DNA from: Archegozetes longisetosus
Lineage: Eukaryota > Arthropoda > Arachnida > Sarcoptiformes > Trhypochthoniidae
Assembly: GCA_018873245.2 (NCBI GenBank)
Contig: JAEMBT020000006.1
Location: forward strand, 13,238,387 to 13,302,386
DNA: 64,000 nucleotides
Reading direction: 5' to 3'
Positions within the stretch are counted from its first letter, which is position 1. The number at the start of each line of letters is the position of its first letter. Below the pieces are notes generated by a model. The model made no database searches. It was not told the origin of the DNA and saw only the letters and a program-made list of their open reading frames with translations. Positions 13,474 through 26,683 of the stretch are shown piece after piece. The translations under genes and the position numbers were made by a program.

Positions 13474-16400
13474 ACATTTAAAATAGTTTTGTGGGACTTT
13501 TCTAAAGAGTTTGCTAAACATGTTTAGCAGTATTGGCGAACTGCAAATGAGGCTTAAATGTGACTTAAGCGAGAGTTCCTTCTCATGAACAATTTAGTTG
13601 AGTCTGAAACTCTCGCAATTAGAACTTAACTGCCCTAAAGGTTCTGTCGGCTAAATCTAAAGAGAATTTAAAATGCATTACAAGTTTAAATGACTTGAAT
13701 TAAGTGTGACTTATCAATTTTTTTAAATCAAATGAGCCTTATTTGTGAATAACACTCGCCTTCTTTATCAAAATGATTGACAGTAACAAGCGTTTTGCTT
13801 AAGAATCACTTAAAGTACAGCTTTAACTTTAACAATCTCAGCTTTTTTGTTTAGATTGTCATCCAAGCCATCTTATGAAAGAGTCAATTTATTAAATATT
13901 TTGTTTCGTAACTAATTGATTTGAACCATATGTGATTTAATATAATTGACCAACTTGTAAGTTAGTTGACTGTTTTCGATAAGGTTTCTGTTCACATTAA
14001 GTTTAACCCGTCTTATTTACATTATTGAATCACGTGAATTTTGTCGTTCAGAGTGTTTCGATTCTGCTTAAATCCAGATCTATAAAAGACTTTGCCTCTT
14101 AGCAAACTTTAAAGTAATCTGAATGCCTATAATGTAATATTTAGTTTAAAACTTATTTTGTACTATGTTATAATTATAAACCTGTAAACATTAATCACTT
14201 TAGGTTTTATTTTACACAGGCGCTTATATACTCAATTATATATTAGATTTACTGAGAGTAAGTCGTGTATTAGTGTGGTTTTCACTTGTATCAGACGTGA
14301 CCTGATAGACCTTTATATTGAGATGACCGACTTTCAAAATTTTTCCTAAACTTCAAGCCTGGAGTGTGATTCTAAGCCCTAAGTGGAATGAATTTGTAAC
14401 TTTTAGGTGTTAGTATTGTAACAGTTTCTTCAATCGACAGTTAAACTCAATTTGCGCCGATGCTCATCATTAGTTGAATTAATGAGAAGCCTTGAACTAG
14501 ATTTAGATGATTAACAATGACATAACTTTCGTTTCTAGATTTTTTGAGCACAAGTTTTAGTTAGAAATGAATTACTCAGTTATGATGTGTAACAGATAAG
14601 TGATTAGCTAATAGAATATGGGGTGACAATCAGTCGATTGTCAAGGATTTCCTATATCTTCAAAATAATAAATAATACATATACATGTTTATTCGCTACT
14701 TTGAGCATATGTGTATTAATTTGTCTAAAGTTCACATCAACATCAGAGTCAACACGAAGTCTACCAAAACAAGTTAACTGCAAAACATGAAGGCAGGAAA
14801 ATCCAATCAATCACAAGCTCAACTTTATAGATCAGTAATAGAGATCTCGATAAGGATTAAGACATAAAGACAAGGTGAATAAGGCGAGTAAAAACATTGT
14901 GCTTTACAAAGTGAGGAGAGAAAGTCATTCTGATTACCTATCTCATACGAAACACAAAGCTTTAATCTATGAAGCAAAGTTTGAACTGAACAAAATGTGT
15001 TGCTAGCAAGTAACAGTCGAGTTTTATATTTTCAATGCAGTAAATACTTTATTTGATAGAATAGTTTTTAAGATAACTCTAAACAAATTCGTATACATAT
15101 TGTGCTTATTTTTTATTAAGTTTACGTTTATATAAGCAATAATTATGTTCTCATTTCATATCGAATCAAATTTACGAAATTTATGCAAATTGTGAACAAA
15201 ATATTGAATTTGAATTGGTTCCAAATATTTGATTAAGAAAACTACTTTAAATTTAAAAATTTCTGTTAACAAATGTAAGATATGATTTTACTTTGAATGC
15301 TTCATTCAAAATGACGCAAATCCAGAGTTTAATCAGAATCTTAATAAGGATTTTAACAATTTTGATGAGATTTGAAGCTATTTTTTTATTAAGTTATAGT
15401 CCAAATAAAAGGGTTTTTTCGAGATAATTGTGCAGAAGATTGTTGACCTAATGATAAAAGTTAAAAATTGTTGACTCTAATCACGAAATTGATAACCTTT
15501 TTGACAAACTGAACTAAATTCCTATATTCTCACTAGTATAGATTTGTTTTAAATATTTGAAGTCTAGACTCTTGTAATTTACGTAATGGACCAGTTATTT
15601 GAATTACAGCGTCAAGTGATTCAAACCTTTTACTCACAAAATTGTTTAAATAGAAGAACAAATAGAAACGAAATACACTTAAGTTTCAGTGCTTTGTAAG
15701 CAAAAACTAAAGATAATTTGACGCAATCTATCAAAATGATATTTAATTTAGGTAACTAAAAGCAAATTATGTTAAACTTAGATTTGAACAACAGTGTACT
15801 TGAAATTTTTATATTTAAATGAGTCTAAATTTATTCAATTATTCCACAACACAAAAAATAATGACAAAACTTGATCTACTCCAATATAAGCATACCTAAA
15901 GAGTTATTAAATCTGATTTTCAGATATATTTAGAGTGTTTACGCAAAAGTGAGTGGTGAAAATCTCAAATCTTGATTCATTCAAGCGTTTGAGTGATAAG
16001 TTAATTTTGAACAACTTTTTGCTTAAGATATTTGCATTTGATAAGCTCATCAAAATATAATTGCTAGTTCAATAGTCTCACTTTGAGTCCATGATTCCGT
16101 TTCTTTTTTAAACTTGAGTGCTATCACTCCAAAAGTATTTGTAAAAATTCAAATTTGGCGAAAAGTTGTAGTCAAAATTTTGAGGAAATGCTATATAAAA
16201 CTCTATCACTAGGTACTATTTTCTGGATGCATACTATCGTTGCTATAAAACATTTTGAAGTTAAAAATTAAAGTTTTGTTTTAATGATACCTCTTTCCCT
16301 TAATTTTTGGCGCAGAGTTTAACACTTTCGGGGGTCATAGTACAAGTCGGCTTAATTTAAAACAGTTTGAAACTCATCAGATTATATCTAACTGAGGTTT

Positions 16401-17978
16401 ATCGTTCAGCCAAATGAATTGCGAAACAAAGGTTGTACAAGTGTCAATTATATTTCACAATTTGGAAAACATTAAGAAACATTGTTTCACACTAAACTAC
16501 TGATTAAGCACAACCATTAAGGCTAAAAATAAACTTGTCAATTTCTACATTTTTAGAGATGTGTTGGGAGATCGTTAACTGGAAGGAAAAATTAGGAATA
16601 AAAGTTGACTTTATACTGTCATTGAATTGGCTTTTCACTTAATGGTTTAATATAAAGAAGTCTGTTGTGTTTGCTTGTTTGTTACAACTTTGAATTTTAA
16701 GATTATCTCGTTATAACTGTAATCTACCAGTAGCCTCTTTAAAATTGAATCATAAGTGCTAAAACATTAAGCAATGGATATATAACTGACAGATTTATAA
16801 CTGAACAAATTTTACGATTTATTGCTCAATAAGAAGATCGAAAATTGTTTTCTTACTACTTTGTCACATTTGAAAACTTACCTTCTAATATGTTGAAACA
16901 ATTTTAGACATTGTGTAATTAATTTGATGACGTAAACGCAAATAAACAATTAAATAATTAAATTATTATGTTTGTGACTCAGCTCGTGTAATTCAAATGT
17001 AAATGCAATAAGTTATTTCTTTACATCCTCTAATAGAACTGATTTTAGCTTGAGCAACATCTTTAACGTATCTAACAAAAAGTGCAGACGTTTCGTCAGA
17101 TCATTAGATCCTACTTCAATATCTCAGAAACGTCAACACCAGGCTCAAGTTTATTATTAAAATTTATATAATTCCTGGTTTTTATCAATTTGTCATTCAA
17201 AGCTTAGTAAAGGTTTTTATCTAAAAACATTTTTGTTATTTTCCTCATTAAGTGTGAGGATAAAAATTCAATAAAGTAAAAAAATGATTTCAATCTTTTG
17301 CATTCGAAAGTCATTTTGATCAAACAAAATAAAATTTGAAAATATAAAACTGTTAGTACGACAGTGAATTTAATTTAAGCCTGTCAAATAAGTCTAGCTG
17401 ACAAATCCTGAAAAAGAAAGGTTTCGTTTGTAACTTCATTAATAACATTTTGTAGTTAGAAATTTGTGTTCTGTTGATCACTCACAAAGATGTAGCAGAA
17501 AGCGATTAAAGTTGAAAAAAATGTAAAAATCAAACCACAAACAAGCATAGAGTTAGATTTTGCTTTCAATTAGTAGTCATATGAATGAAACTTTTAAATT
17601 CGAGCAAAGCACTCGAGCTGGGTTTAACACCGAAGGTTTTCCTTCAACAGAAAAAGACAGCTTAGGTGTAAAAAAACCTTTATTATCCTACGTTGCTTGG
17701 GTTAGATTAACAATAGTTAATACAGAAGTAGGAAAATGGATTGATCTAGCAATATGAAACGCTACTATTAAGATTACAATTATTATAATTCATTTTACGC
17801 ACTTTTCTACATCGATAAGTGCTGTCAAAACTAATTATTTGAACCTTGAAATGTGAAAAAAGAATAAAATTAATCCAATTCTATTAAAAGCAATTATCAA
17901 TTAAAGCTATAGATTTACTGTTAATGAATTAATTATTTTACTTAATTTAAACAAAATAGAAAATGGTACAAATGTTCA
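13474..17978. other. 4.5 kb spacer between convergent genes A and B
   Basis: The region is uniformly AT-rich. The longest open frame (17560-17757) has no recognisable domain and poor coding character. I see no transposon ends or RNA genes. Confidence 0.5.
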
Positions 17979-18764
17979 TTAAACATTTTGTTCGTATTTT
18001 TGAGTTATAAACTTTGCGGTATCGATTAGTCGTTCGAGTATAACATTGAGACCTTGTAAATGGTGGTAAAAGTTTAGGGCCATGTCAGACACATCAGAAG
18101 TTGAGTCCAAGTCGTCTTCCAGTGTCACTGAAGGAGTTGATGGCAGACTTTGAGACACAGAATCGTTGTTCACGGAAGTGTAGCCGCTATCGCAGGACAT
18201 CTCTTTGAGAAACTCTTTCTTGTCGTTGATGGACAACTGTTTGACCAATTTTGGTGACTCGTTATGGTAATTGTTAACACTTGAGAGAGTGCTGTGAACT
18301 ACAGAATTACGGAATGTGTTCAATAATTTGAAGCCCGATAACATATCATAGCCAGAGCCCATATCAAGTATTAGTGGAGTGTCATTATCTTCATTGCATT
18401 CGATGTCCTGCAGAAGTGATGGAACTAATACTACTTGGTTCATCTCGTCGACTGCGTCGATAAATTTGGTCATCATTGCTCCGTAGGTCACTCTTCGGAT
18501 TGGCTGATTTGTCACTGAATCAGATCTATTGAACAGACAACGAGTCACGATCTGTGGCTTTGACTCTTCCTCTTCGTCATTCACAAGACTATTGTTGTTG
18601 ACGTCCAATACATTGATTATTATGTCATTATTGATATAGTCTTCTGGTTCGTCGAAACCACTTGAAACTTTGCTCGCGTTCGAAACATTTGACAACTTTT
18701 TCTTTCGGCATTCGTTGTGATGAAGACAAATAGTTTTTTTGATCTTACTATAAATGGCAGACAT
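17979..18764 (-). CDS. Spot14/MID1IP1-family protein B
   Basis: A single exon of 261 residues, the longest of the three paralogues because of an extra N-terminal region (1-90) rich in Asn, Glu and Ser. The family blocks are FIDAVDEMNQVVLVPSLLQD (101-120), then MLSGFKLLNTFRNSVV (141-156), and a C-terminal helix with YHHLQGLNVILERL and ITQKYEQ (about 233-259). It has VPSLL as in vertebrate MID1IP1, whereas A and C have PSKL. The region between the blocks is acidic and serine-rich. The expected role is a regulator of acetyl-CoA carboxylase assembly and lipid synthesis, by analogy with vertebrate members. It is the most divergent of the three, so either the oldest duplicate or the fastest evolving. 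Confidence 0.82.
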   Translation of the reverse strand: MSAIYSKIKKTICLHHNECRKKKLSNVSNASKVSSGFDEPEDYINNDIIINVLDVNNNSLVNDEEEESKPQIVTRCLFNRSDSVTNQPIRRVTYGAMMTKFIDAVDEMNQVVLVPSLLQDIECNEDNDTPLILDMGSGYDMLSGFKLLNTFRNSVVHSTLSSVNNYHNESPKLVKQLSINDKKEFLKEMSCDSGYTSVNNDSVSQSLPSTPSVTLEDDLDSTSDVSDMALNFYHHLQGLNVILERLIDTAKFITQKYEQNV

Positions 18765-20031
18765 TGTAATTAAATGAAAAAAACACTTTTGTACTATTAA
18801 TTAGTTGAGCTTTTTAGAAACAAAGATTGCTAAATGAAGATTTTGTCTAAAGCTACTTCTCTAGTGCAGAGTTCTCTTAGGAAACTTTTCGCTCAACACT
18901 CTGGAGACTAACTGACAATCTTTTGTCTCACAAGTTATTCATATTAGAAAAGCTTTTATTCTGAGGTAGATATTCGAAAACTGATGGTGTAGCTGTAATC
19001 GTATAAGTACTGTATATGTCTTTTTGACGCATGTTTTGTGGTTCACTTGTTTTTGCTGAGGATAATTTCTTAACATGATTTTCCGCGTAAATTTCCTCAA
19101 ACTATATAACTATTTGACGATTGGCAGCAATTGTATTACGAGATTATTTAAGAAATAGAAACAAAAATAAGTGCTTTAGAAATTGAGGGATAATATAATC
19201 TCTGAATAAGTAAACAAATTTATTGGTTATTGAGCGTACCGGTAATGCGACAGTTATCTGTTTTGACTTATAATTAGTCACATTGGTTCATGTGGTGCAA
19301 GTTTATGTTTGCAAAATTAACGCACTTTTTCCACACATTTTTCTTTACACTCTATTAACACTTCATTGCACCTTCGCTGCAACTTTTCAACATAAATTCG
19401 CTGAATCTTTTTGAACATAGCTTCAACCTTCCCAACATACATTCACCGCTATACATTTTCAGACTAAGCCTTTTTAAGCTGATACTTGCTTGCCTTTCAA
19501 TAACTATAACAATTAATCTTAAAAAGATAATGGTGTTGTGGGAAAGTGATTAATGCACTTATATGAAGAGCACACTATTTTGAAGTTTAAGCAATACCAA
19601 TACTATCGGCCAAAAAAATATATGTTAAATAAAGCTTTTCACGCCCTACATACTTAGGGATCACTTTAATATTTACGTAGTCAACATTTTGAAAACTTTT
19701 ATAAACTTTAGTTTAGGTCTGACTTATGACAAAATAAAATAATGAATTTTTACATTAACCGTTTTAATCATAAGGAGTTCGTAAATTGTTTACTTTGCAT
19801 TTAACTTTTCTCAACTATTTATTTGATGAATTTAAGTTACTTATGTTAAAGTTCGATACAAATTATAACGCTTAAAGAAATTTAAAGATAAGTTTTGCAA
19901 GTTAGAAGTCATACTCATGAAAATAATATGGCAAAACTATTTACTCAATCTTTCCCTTATTTGGTTCAATTTTGATTGGCTTTTACTGTTTTTAAGCGCA
20001 TATTTTGATAAACTTTTTTAGCTGATAGTAC
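18765..20031. other. Upstream region of Spot14-like gene B
   Basis: No gene is seen. The gene B promoter should lie here on the minus strand, but I cannot single out a TATA box. Confidence 0.4.
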
Positions 20032-20228
20032 ACTCTATTCAAAAGTGAATGCAACAGTAGAGTCATTAGATGAGCCTAATTAAATAAAAAATTGACTAAA
20101 AGTTAAAACCAAGCTTAAAATAAATAACAATTTAATAGTTTTGATTAGTAATTATGACTAATGATTATAAAAGAATATCTGAGGATTCAACTCCTGGTGA
20201 CTGAACTGTTGTATTCACTTTTGAATAG
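20032..20228. repeat. MITE-like element, copy 1
   Basis: The ends form an inverted repeat of about 30 bases: CTATTCAAAAGTGAATGCAA at the left is answered by TTGTATTCACTTTTGAATAG at the right. The interior contains GGATTCAACTCC, which resembles a tRNA B box. A decayed relative lies at 20849-21030. Confidence 0.5.
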
Positions 20229-20270
20229 AATAATAGAATAGAATTGAATTGAATTGAATAGAAAAATTGA
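20210..20270. repeat. GAATA/GAATT microsatellite
   Basis: Short irregular tandem repeats of GAATA, then GAATT, directly follow and overlap the right end of the MITE-like copy 1. Confidence 0.6.
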
Positions 20271-20848
20271 ATGAATAAATGGCTAAAGTATAAAAATCTA
20301 GTTGAATTGATTATGCGAAAAAATAACTTTTGGTTAATTTTTTTCTAAATAATTGATGGAATAAATCATTCATAAATCGCTCTGACTTAACAAGTTATAT
20401 CCAATCATATCTCAAGGATATATAATTTATATTTGATTTCAAATTAAAATATATTAATTTATCAAAAACCAATTGACTAATGAATCGATTTGCTTTATGC
20501 AATCGATTAATTATTCCAAGGCTTCAACTTTTAACATAAGAATTTAAAGTTAAAACTTAATGGATCAATTTTTACCTATCACTTGCTAAGCCATCGCTCA
20601 GGTGACTGCTTAAAAACGTTCTACGATTGCCAATTATTCATGAATACAGTGATAAGTATTACAACTAATAGTTTAAATATCGATGAGATTAATGTTTTCA
20701 GTTTTACTTGCTTTCTTGTATCTTAGCTTTCAACCCATATAGTTCAGAGTAAACAGTTTATGCAATTTCGAGTTAATATTAGGTTAGATTTAGTCACTAA
20801 TGCGAAGACTAATCTTTTATTATCTCTGAGATTTTGACACCAAAATAT

Positions 20849-21030
20849 ACACCCTATTCAAAAATGAGTATAACAGTCAAATCATTAGCTTGAGCTAAAT
20901 CAAATAAAAAATTAAACTTAAACTAAAGTTTAATAGTTTTCATTAGTAATTATTGTTGGCGATTATTAAAAAAGCCTAGGGATTCAATCCCTGATGGTCT
21001 GTCTGCTGCATTCATTACTAAATACTGTGT
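20849..21030. repeat. MITE-like element, copy 2 (decayed)
   Basis: It matches copy 1 over most of its length, including CCCTATTCAAAAATGAGTAT at the left, AATAGTTTTCATTAGTAATTA in the middle (shown here as a near match) and a B-box-like GGATTCAATCCC. The right end has diverged. Confidence 0.45.
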
Positions 21031-24000
21031 ACAGTTAAGTCACAAATCCCGAAAGTTGCTTTCAGTGTTTAAATTTGAATGCTAAAACTTACGAACTTAT
21101 GTTGAATACAACTTTCACCTTCACCCATCAACTTTTATCTGAGACAATTTATTGGGAACTTTTAGCACGATTTTGAACTGTCTGCACGTATAACCTTGGT
21201 CAAGCTTATTCCTACTTGGCTGTACATAAGATTACATCAAAAGACCGCAACTATCTATTTTAAAATATTGGAACTTATCAAATTTAAGAATATTTTACTA
21301 AAACGATCCTAAATTCGATTATGTAATCCTTGAATTCTGGCCAATCATCGATAGAATCAATGCTATGCCTGAATAAACTAAAATAAAAGTAATAAAACTT
21401 ATGCAGCTCTAAGTAATAGTCGAAAATTTCAGAAAAAAACCGAACAAAATAAAAAGAATGCCTATAAGAATGCCAATTTTCGATAAGTAGAATCCAATAT
21501 TTGGTTTTTTAAAAGAATCTGATTCAAAAACTTTCAGGAAAACATTGAGCTGAAAAATTTCATCATATTTTCAGTCAGTCCTATGATAAACAAAAATTCA
21601 TTTTAAAGCTTGCATAACACAATTGTCAGCAAAATTTAATTAAACTATATTTTTTATGTATTGTTTAAATCATAAACTTTTCTAAATATCCTAAATTTTG
21701 CGTTGAACAGAGATTATATAAGGTTTACGTCTAGACAACCACTTGCTTGATGCTAGTTTATGGCTATTTCTCATTGTAATTTCATCACTTAATTGTGATC
21801 CACGATGACATAGTCATAAAATAGTACCTAAATTGTACTCAACATCCGCTTGAATCACGAATATATCCAAAAAAATATAGTAAAATTGTTAGAGTTTTCC
21901 TCAAATGAAATAGAAAAAATCGTAAGATGTTTAGAAAAATAATTGTCTGTATTTATCAATAATAGTCAGTTTTTCGAAAGAGATCTCATTTTGAGAGTCT
22001 ACCGATCAAATTAATCAAATTTTTGTGATGCCTTCAACAATAAATTTAATATTTACTTGTACGTTAAGGCACAATCAAAGACAAGTATCAAAACTGAAAT
22101 AAGTTGAGGGTTCTGAACAAAAATTAGAATATCCTTTTTGATCAGTAAATTTTCATAATAATTACGTGTTTCACTATTTTCATTCTAAGGAAGCCGTACT
22201 CAAGGAGTCAAAATAAAATGATTTACACGTGTCAATAATAACTTGATAAACAAAAGCCTTACCAAATCAGTTTAATTTGGTAATAGCAGGCTCAGAAAAC
22301 ATGTTTATTTATTTCAGCGCTATATCTAATTAGACTCTCAATTGAAAAACGATTTGGCCTTTCGTTCAAAGTCAACGTAACTCAACTTCTAGCTTATAAG
22401 TGATTAGATTTAGGAGCATTTTAGCTTAATTTTCCTTTGACCTTAGATGAGGAAACGGTTCAGTATTATGTTTTTATTTGAATAGCGGTCAATGTCAACG
22501 ATACATTGTGATCGACACCACATGTCGAAATAATTTGTATGTTTTAGATTGAAATAAAAAGAATAAAAATCCTCATTTTTCACATTTGTGAGAAAATTCA
22601 AGAGCATTTCTGCATTTCTAACTCTCTGTAAATTGGGTTTATTTTTCGCTTTTCAAGACTGACACAAAGGTTAGGCATTTATATTTTTCTTTAAATATTA
22701 CAATAGTAGTTTAGAAAATAAAAGAAAAAGTTCGACTAAACAAATGTAAGTCTTTATCCTAAACACAATTCCATCTTATTGTAGATAAGCTAGATAATAA
22801 TAATTGACTCGATCCAAACAGGAAGAAAATTTGAGGCGCAAGTCAAAGAAAAGGATAAACTTTGAGTTTGTTTCATTGGAAAAGTTCAATAAATTACTAA
22901 TAAATAAATAACACTTCAAACTTATTGATTATGAAAGACTTATCTGATTAGGTCTTACAATAGTGGAAAAAGCCAGTAAATCACCATTACAATGTTCATT
23001 GAGTTAGACATAAACATTTGTATTGCCATTGTTGTACTAGTGCTGCTTACAGATAACAAGTAAGCTCTCAAAATATTTACCTTCTGTTTTTGTCAACTGC
23101 TTGTGGTCAAGTAATTCGGATTTAGAAAAAGTTTAAGTTTGTCAAAGTTTATTCTGACTGTACTGTCAGCTCACTTAAAATGTCTACTTGACAGTAAGAA
23201 TCGGACTCAAGTTCTTATTTGAAAGCATATTTAATAAATAGCATTTCAATTTTTGTTTGCTTTACAATAATTACTAAAGCTAATGCAAATTAAGAAGTGT
23301 GACAATGCGAATTAGCACTCAGTTGCGAATCTATTTTTATGTTTTCATGATACCAGACTATCAAATGTAAAAAATTAATAATCTAAGCACGAAGTTAGCA
23401 CAAGGTAATACTCCTTACTCTCCTCTCGACAAATCAGTAATTCTAAAGTTTTATTTAAGTTACACGTTGAATCTAAAAATTTATTTTAATACTTTAATTA
23501 CAATATAAAAGTACTTTTAACGTTTGATAGCACTTACGAGTCAGATATACCTCAAATCGCGTTTAAGTTAGAGGAATTTTTAATACATATTTAGTAAATA
23601 TCAGTTGTTGATGCAGGTAATTATTATGACACTCGTACGTTTTTATTACGTGAAGAGTCTAAACATGTATTTACAATACCATTAGGCTGAAGATTTCTTC
23701 ATTTTATGACGCAAATGCAAGCATTCTGAATAAACATATTATGTGGATGTCAATTGACGTTTTGCTTATGAAACGTGTGAATCTAAAAAATTGAATGCAC
23801 AAAAGCGAAATAAAGTTCTAAGAAAAGTTGCGAATGAGATACACTGAAGAAACCTTAACAACAGCATTATTTGGTACAACTAAAAGAGGAACTCAGACTC
23901 TAAGTTTGTGCCTCGATTATGTAAAAGCATTAAATCTATCATTCTTTCAATGAAATAGTTGATATTACATCATGTTAGGTAAGAAAAAACTTTTGTCAAG

Positions 24001-24379
24001 TTCAATATTACAATATCAATAGTCCTATTAACAATGTTAACAATGCTTATTGTCCAGACCTAAAATAATTATACATCACAAAATTGATTCAGTCTTTGCT
24101 TAAAGTGCTTTCCTTTGATGATCCAACAGGAAAGAACTTAATTTTATCCGACTTTTAGGAAAATTTGAAAGACCTGTCGTATGACTCTATGGAAAAACGT
24201 TTAAGGTCGAAAGAAAAAGTTATAAGTCTGTCAAGAACATTAAAAAATTATTTGTTTGCATGAATATGAAGATCAACTGACCATTTGATATAAATTACTC
24301 GTATAGGGTGTTTAAAAACAATGTTGGGGATTTTGAACTCAGCTAGTACAGGGATGTCTGTTTAAGACACAATCGAACT
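21031..24379. other. 3.3 kb AT-rich region, no gene seen
   Basis: No open frame of note, no RNA gene and no clear transposon ends. Confidence 0.5.
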
Positions 24380-25023
24380 TTAACCCTTCAGCACAACCTG
24401 ACTTCTGAAAATGTATAATTAACTTTGGGGTAAAATATTTTTCCACATTTTTCCCACTCTATTTCAGTACTAAGTGAGCACTGACACTTTTGCAATCAAA
24501 ATTATCCCATATTTTGCAAGGTTTAATTATCCCATCAAATAATTTCCAGTAATTGTCTATCACAGCGTCATCCGCGGTTTACTACTTCTCGCAGTGCTGA
24601 TGACGACATCACAGTAAAGCAACTGGAGTAAGAAACACGAAGTACTGTGGTGTTAAGGAAAATTTCTGTCCTTAGTAATTACAGGTGGGATTTCAAAATG
24701 ACTTGTTAGAAAAAAATTTTTGCAAAAAGCTATAAGTCTAAAGTTTTTGAGTTATTTTATCGTTAAAAGTCAGATAAATGACTGAAGAATACCTAAATCT
24801 AAAAAGTTATGATATTTAGTTGACTTTATCAAGATTTTTAAGGTCAAATTTGAGAACATTTTACCCCAAAGTTGTGGCGAAGGATTAAATGTTCCTAGAG
24901 CAATCGCAAAAGTTTTTTTGAGATGTGCTGTTAGAGCTGTACTTATATTTTTGGCTAGCATCTTCTAAAGACAAATATTCTGTTGTCAGTGAGAAACGTG
25001 TTCGATTCACAAACAAAAGATTG

Positions 25024-25280
25024 TTTTTGAATAGTTTGCTAAATGATCTTACAACTTTTGCACAAAAATCCAATCAAAACTCAGTCTATTTAATAAAAAG
25101 TATTCTTTACATGGATGTAGAAATTTCTGTTACTTGTTCACTCTTCATTTAATAAAAGGAATGAAGCTCTTTTCAATTTTTATGTTTTTAGAAATAATAA
25201 TTTTTCTTATTAGAATGGAACTGAGTTTTGATTAGATTTTTGCTTAAATTTTGTAAGATCATTTAGTGAACTATTCAAAA
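25024..25280. repeat. Stem-loop with arms of about 85 bp
   Basis: Bases 25024-25110 and 25195-25280 are inverted repeats; shared blocks include CTAAATGATCTTACAA and AATCAAAACTCAGT. It lies inside the piggyBac-like element. Confidence 0.55.
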
Positions 25281-25319
25281 ATTTGTTAAGAATGAAACTA
25301 AACTTCGAGGAGTGATCTA

Positions 25320-25430
25320 GTGGCATTCAGTACTCGTTCTATATAATATTTATAATCGTTAGAGCATCAAATTTAGCTGTGATTTTAAATTAGGAGGACT
25401 CTTGGGGTTCATTCCTAACTGTCAATTTTA
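25320..25430 (+). repeat. tRNA-like SINE fragment
   Basis: AGTGATCTAGTGGCATTC resembles a pol III A box region and TTGGGGTTCATTCCTA a B box, about 90 bases apart with another A-like GTTAGAGCATC between. No full cloverleaf folds, so this is at most a degenerate SINE. Confidence 0.25.
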
Positions 25431-26153
25431 GAATTAAAAATAGAGTAAACTAAGAACAGATATAGGATTCTTGTATAGATTCATCTGAAGAAGTGATCAA
25501 TTTGGGAAAACTTATGTTTCATGAGAAAAATTTTGGTCATTTTTCATATTTTATACAACCAGATGTGAGGGTGATGTGGCACCGATTGATAATCCTGATT
25601 CACAGCAATAATAAGTCTAATTAAAATACTACACAGAAGATTTCGATACAATTTTATGAAAAGCAAACTTCGATAGCGATCGCCTATTTTTTAGTAATAA
25701 ATTTTCGATTTAACGATGTGGAATGTCGGATAGAGGTATAAAATGAATTGATATAATCTAACTGAAGATAAACTAATCCTTAACAAAGGAATTCCTCTGC
25801 AATTATAGATCAATTGATTGAAATCTATATTCAGCGTTTCCGTGTATTTGAAATGAAGTCTATTCAAAGAATATAATTGCAAAATGGTTTGTGATCTGTT
25901 TCTATCTAGTTTTGAAGTTTAAATTTCAGTGTCGAAATGTATAGCTTTACACTTAGATAAATATATTTGCCGCATTTCTGTCTAACGATTGAATCAAGTA
26001 ATTGACTAGAAGAGATCGATAGATTACAAGATCAATTATTCAATAAAAAAGAGTCGTTGTATTGATTATAATTCAGATATTTTTGCTTGGTAAACATTCA
26101 CATGTTTGATTGACATGATATAACTCAAAATATATGCAAACTTTTTAATGATA

Positions 26154-26683
26154 CAGTAGATATCTTGATATTTTGAAACATCTATTAAATAATTATTTTT
26201 AAAGTATAATAACACATAACATTTTTACATTAAATCATTAATATTAGACGCGATATTTTATTCCTTTATTCGCTTTTCTAGTGCATTAAATATTTTTGAT
26301 TGAAATTATAAGTTATTTTATATTGTAAAATGAATAAAATAACATTGAGTCATAAAGAAAATTACGAAATAATTAAACTGCGAGATAATGGTAGCAAAAA
26401 GTAAAAATATGAAGGAATTAAGTTTAAAAAATCGAATATTATTTTAATGATTATGAACAAAAGAATAAAATTATAAATGCGTTTGAAGCGAATAATTCTT
26501 ATCAATTAGAAAAAGCTAGTGATTGTCCTAAAATTACTCTCTTAGAAATACTAATAGAATGAATTTCACTTTGAACAGAATCTTTATTTTGATTTTATTT
26601 TCAAATACCCGATATTTTGAAAACTCGTTATTTTGAACAAATTATCTTAGTAGAAGCGGTTTCAAAATAACGAGGTTCTACTG
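26154..26683 (+). mobile_element. pogo/Tigger-like element relic
   Basis: Inverted termini start CAGTAGATATCTTGATATTT on the left and, in reverse complement, CAGTAGAACCTCGTTATTTT on the right, each followed by TGAAAC. Both are flanked by TA (26152-26153 and 26684-26685). Inside, an ATG at 26330 opens a frame starting MNKITLSHKENYEIIKLRDN, which resembles the CENP-B/pogo N-terminal helix-turn-helix; it hits a stop at 26402-26404 and then decays. The catalytic core is gone. Confidence 0.65.

Noticed and set aside
24770-25152. Three overlapping frames of 62-75 codons on both strands
   Set aside because: They overlap each other, lie in a piggyBac-like terminus and hairpin, and show no domain.
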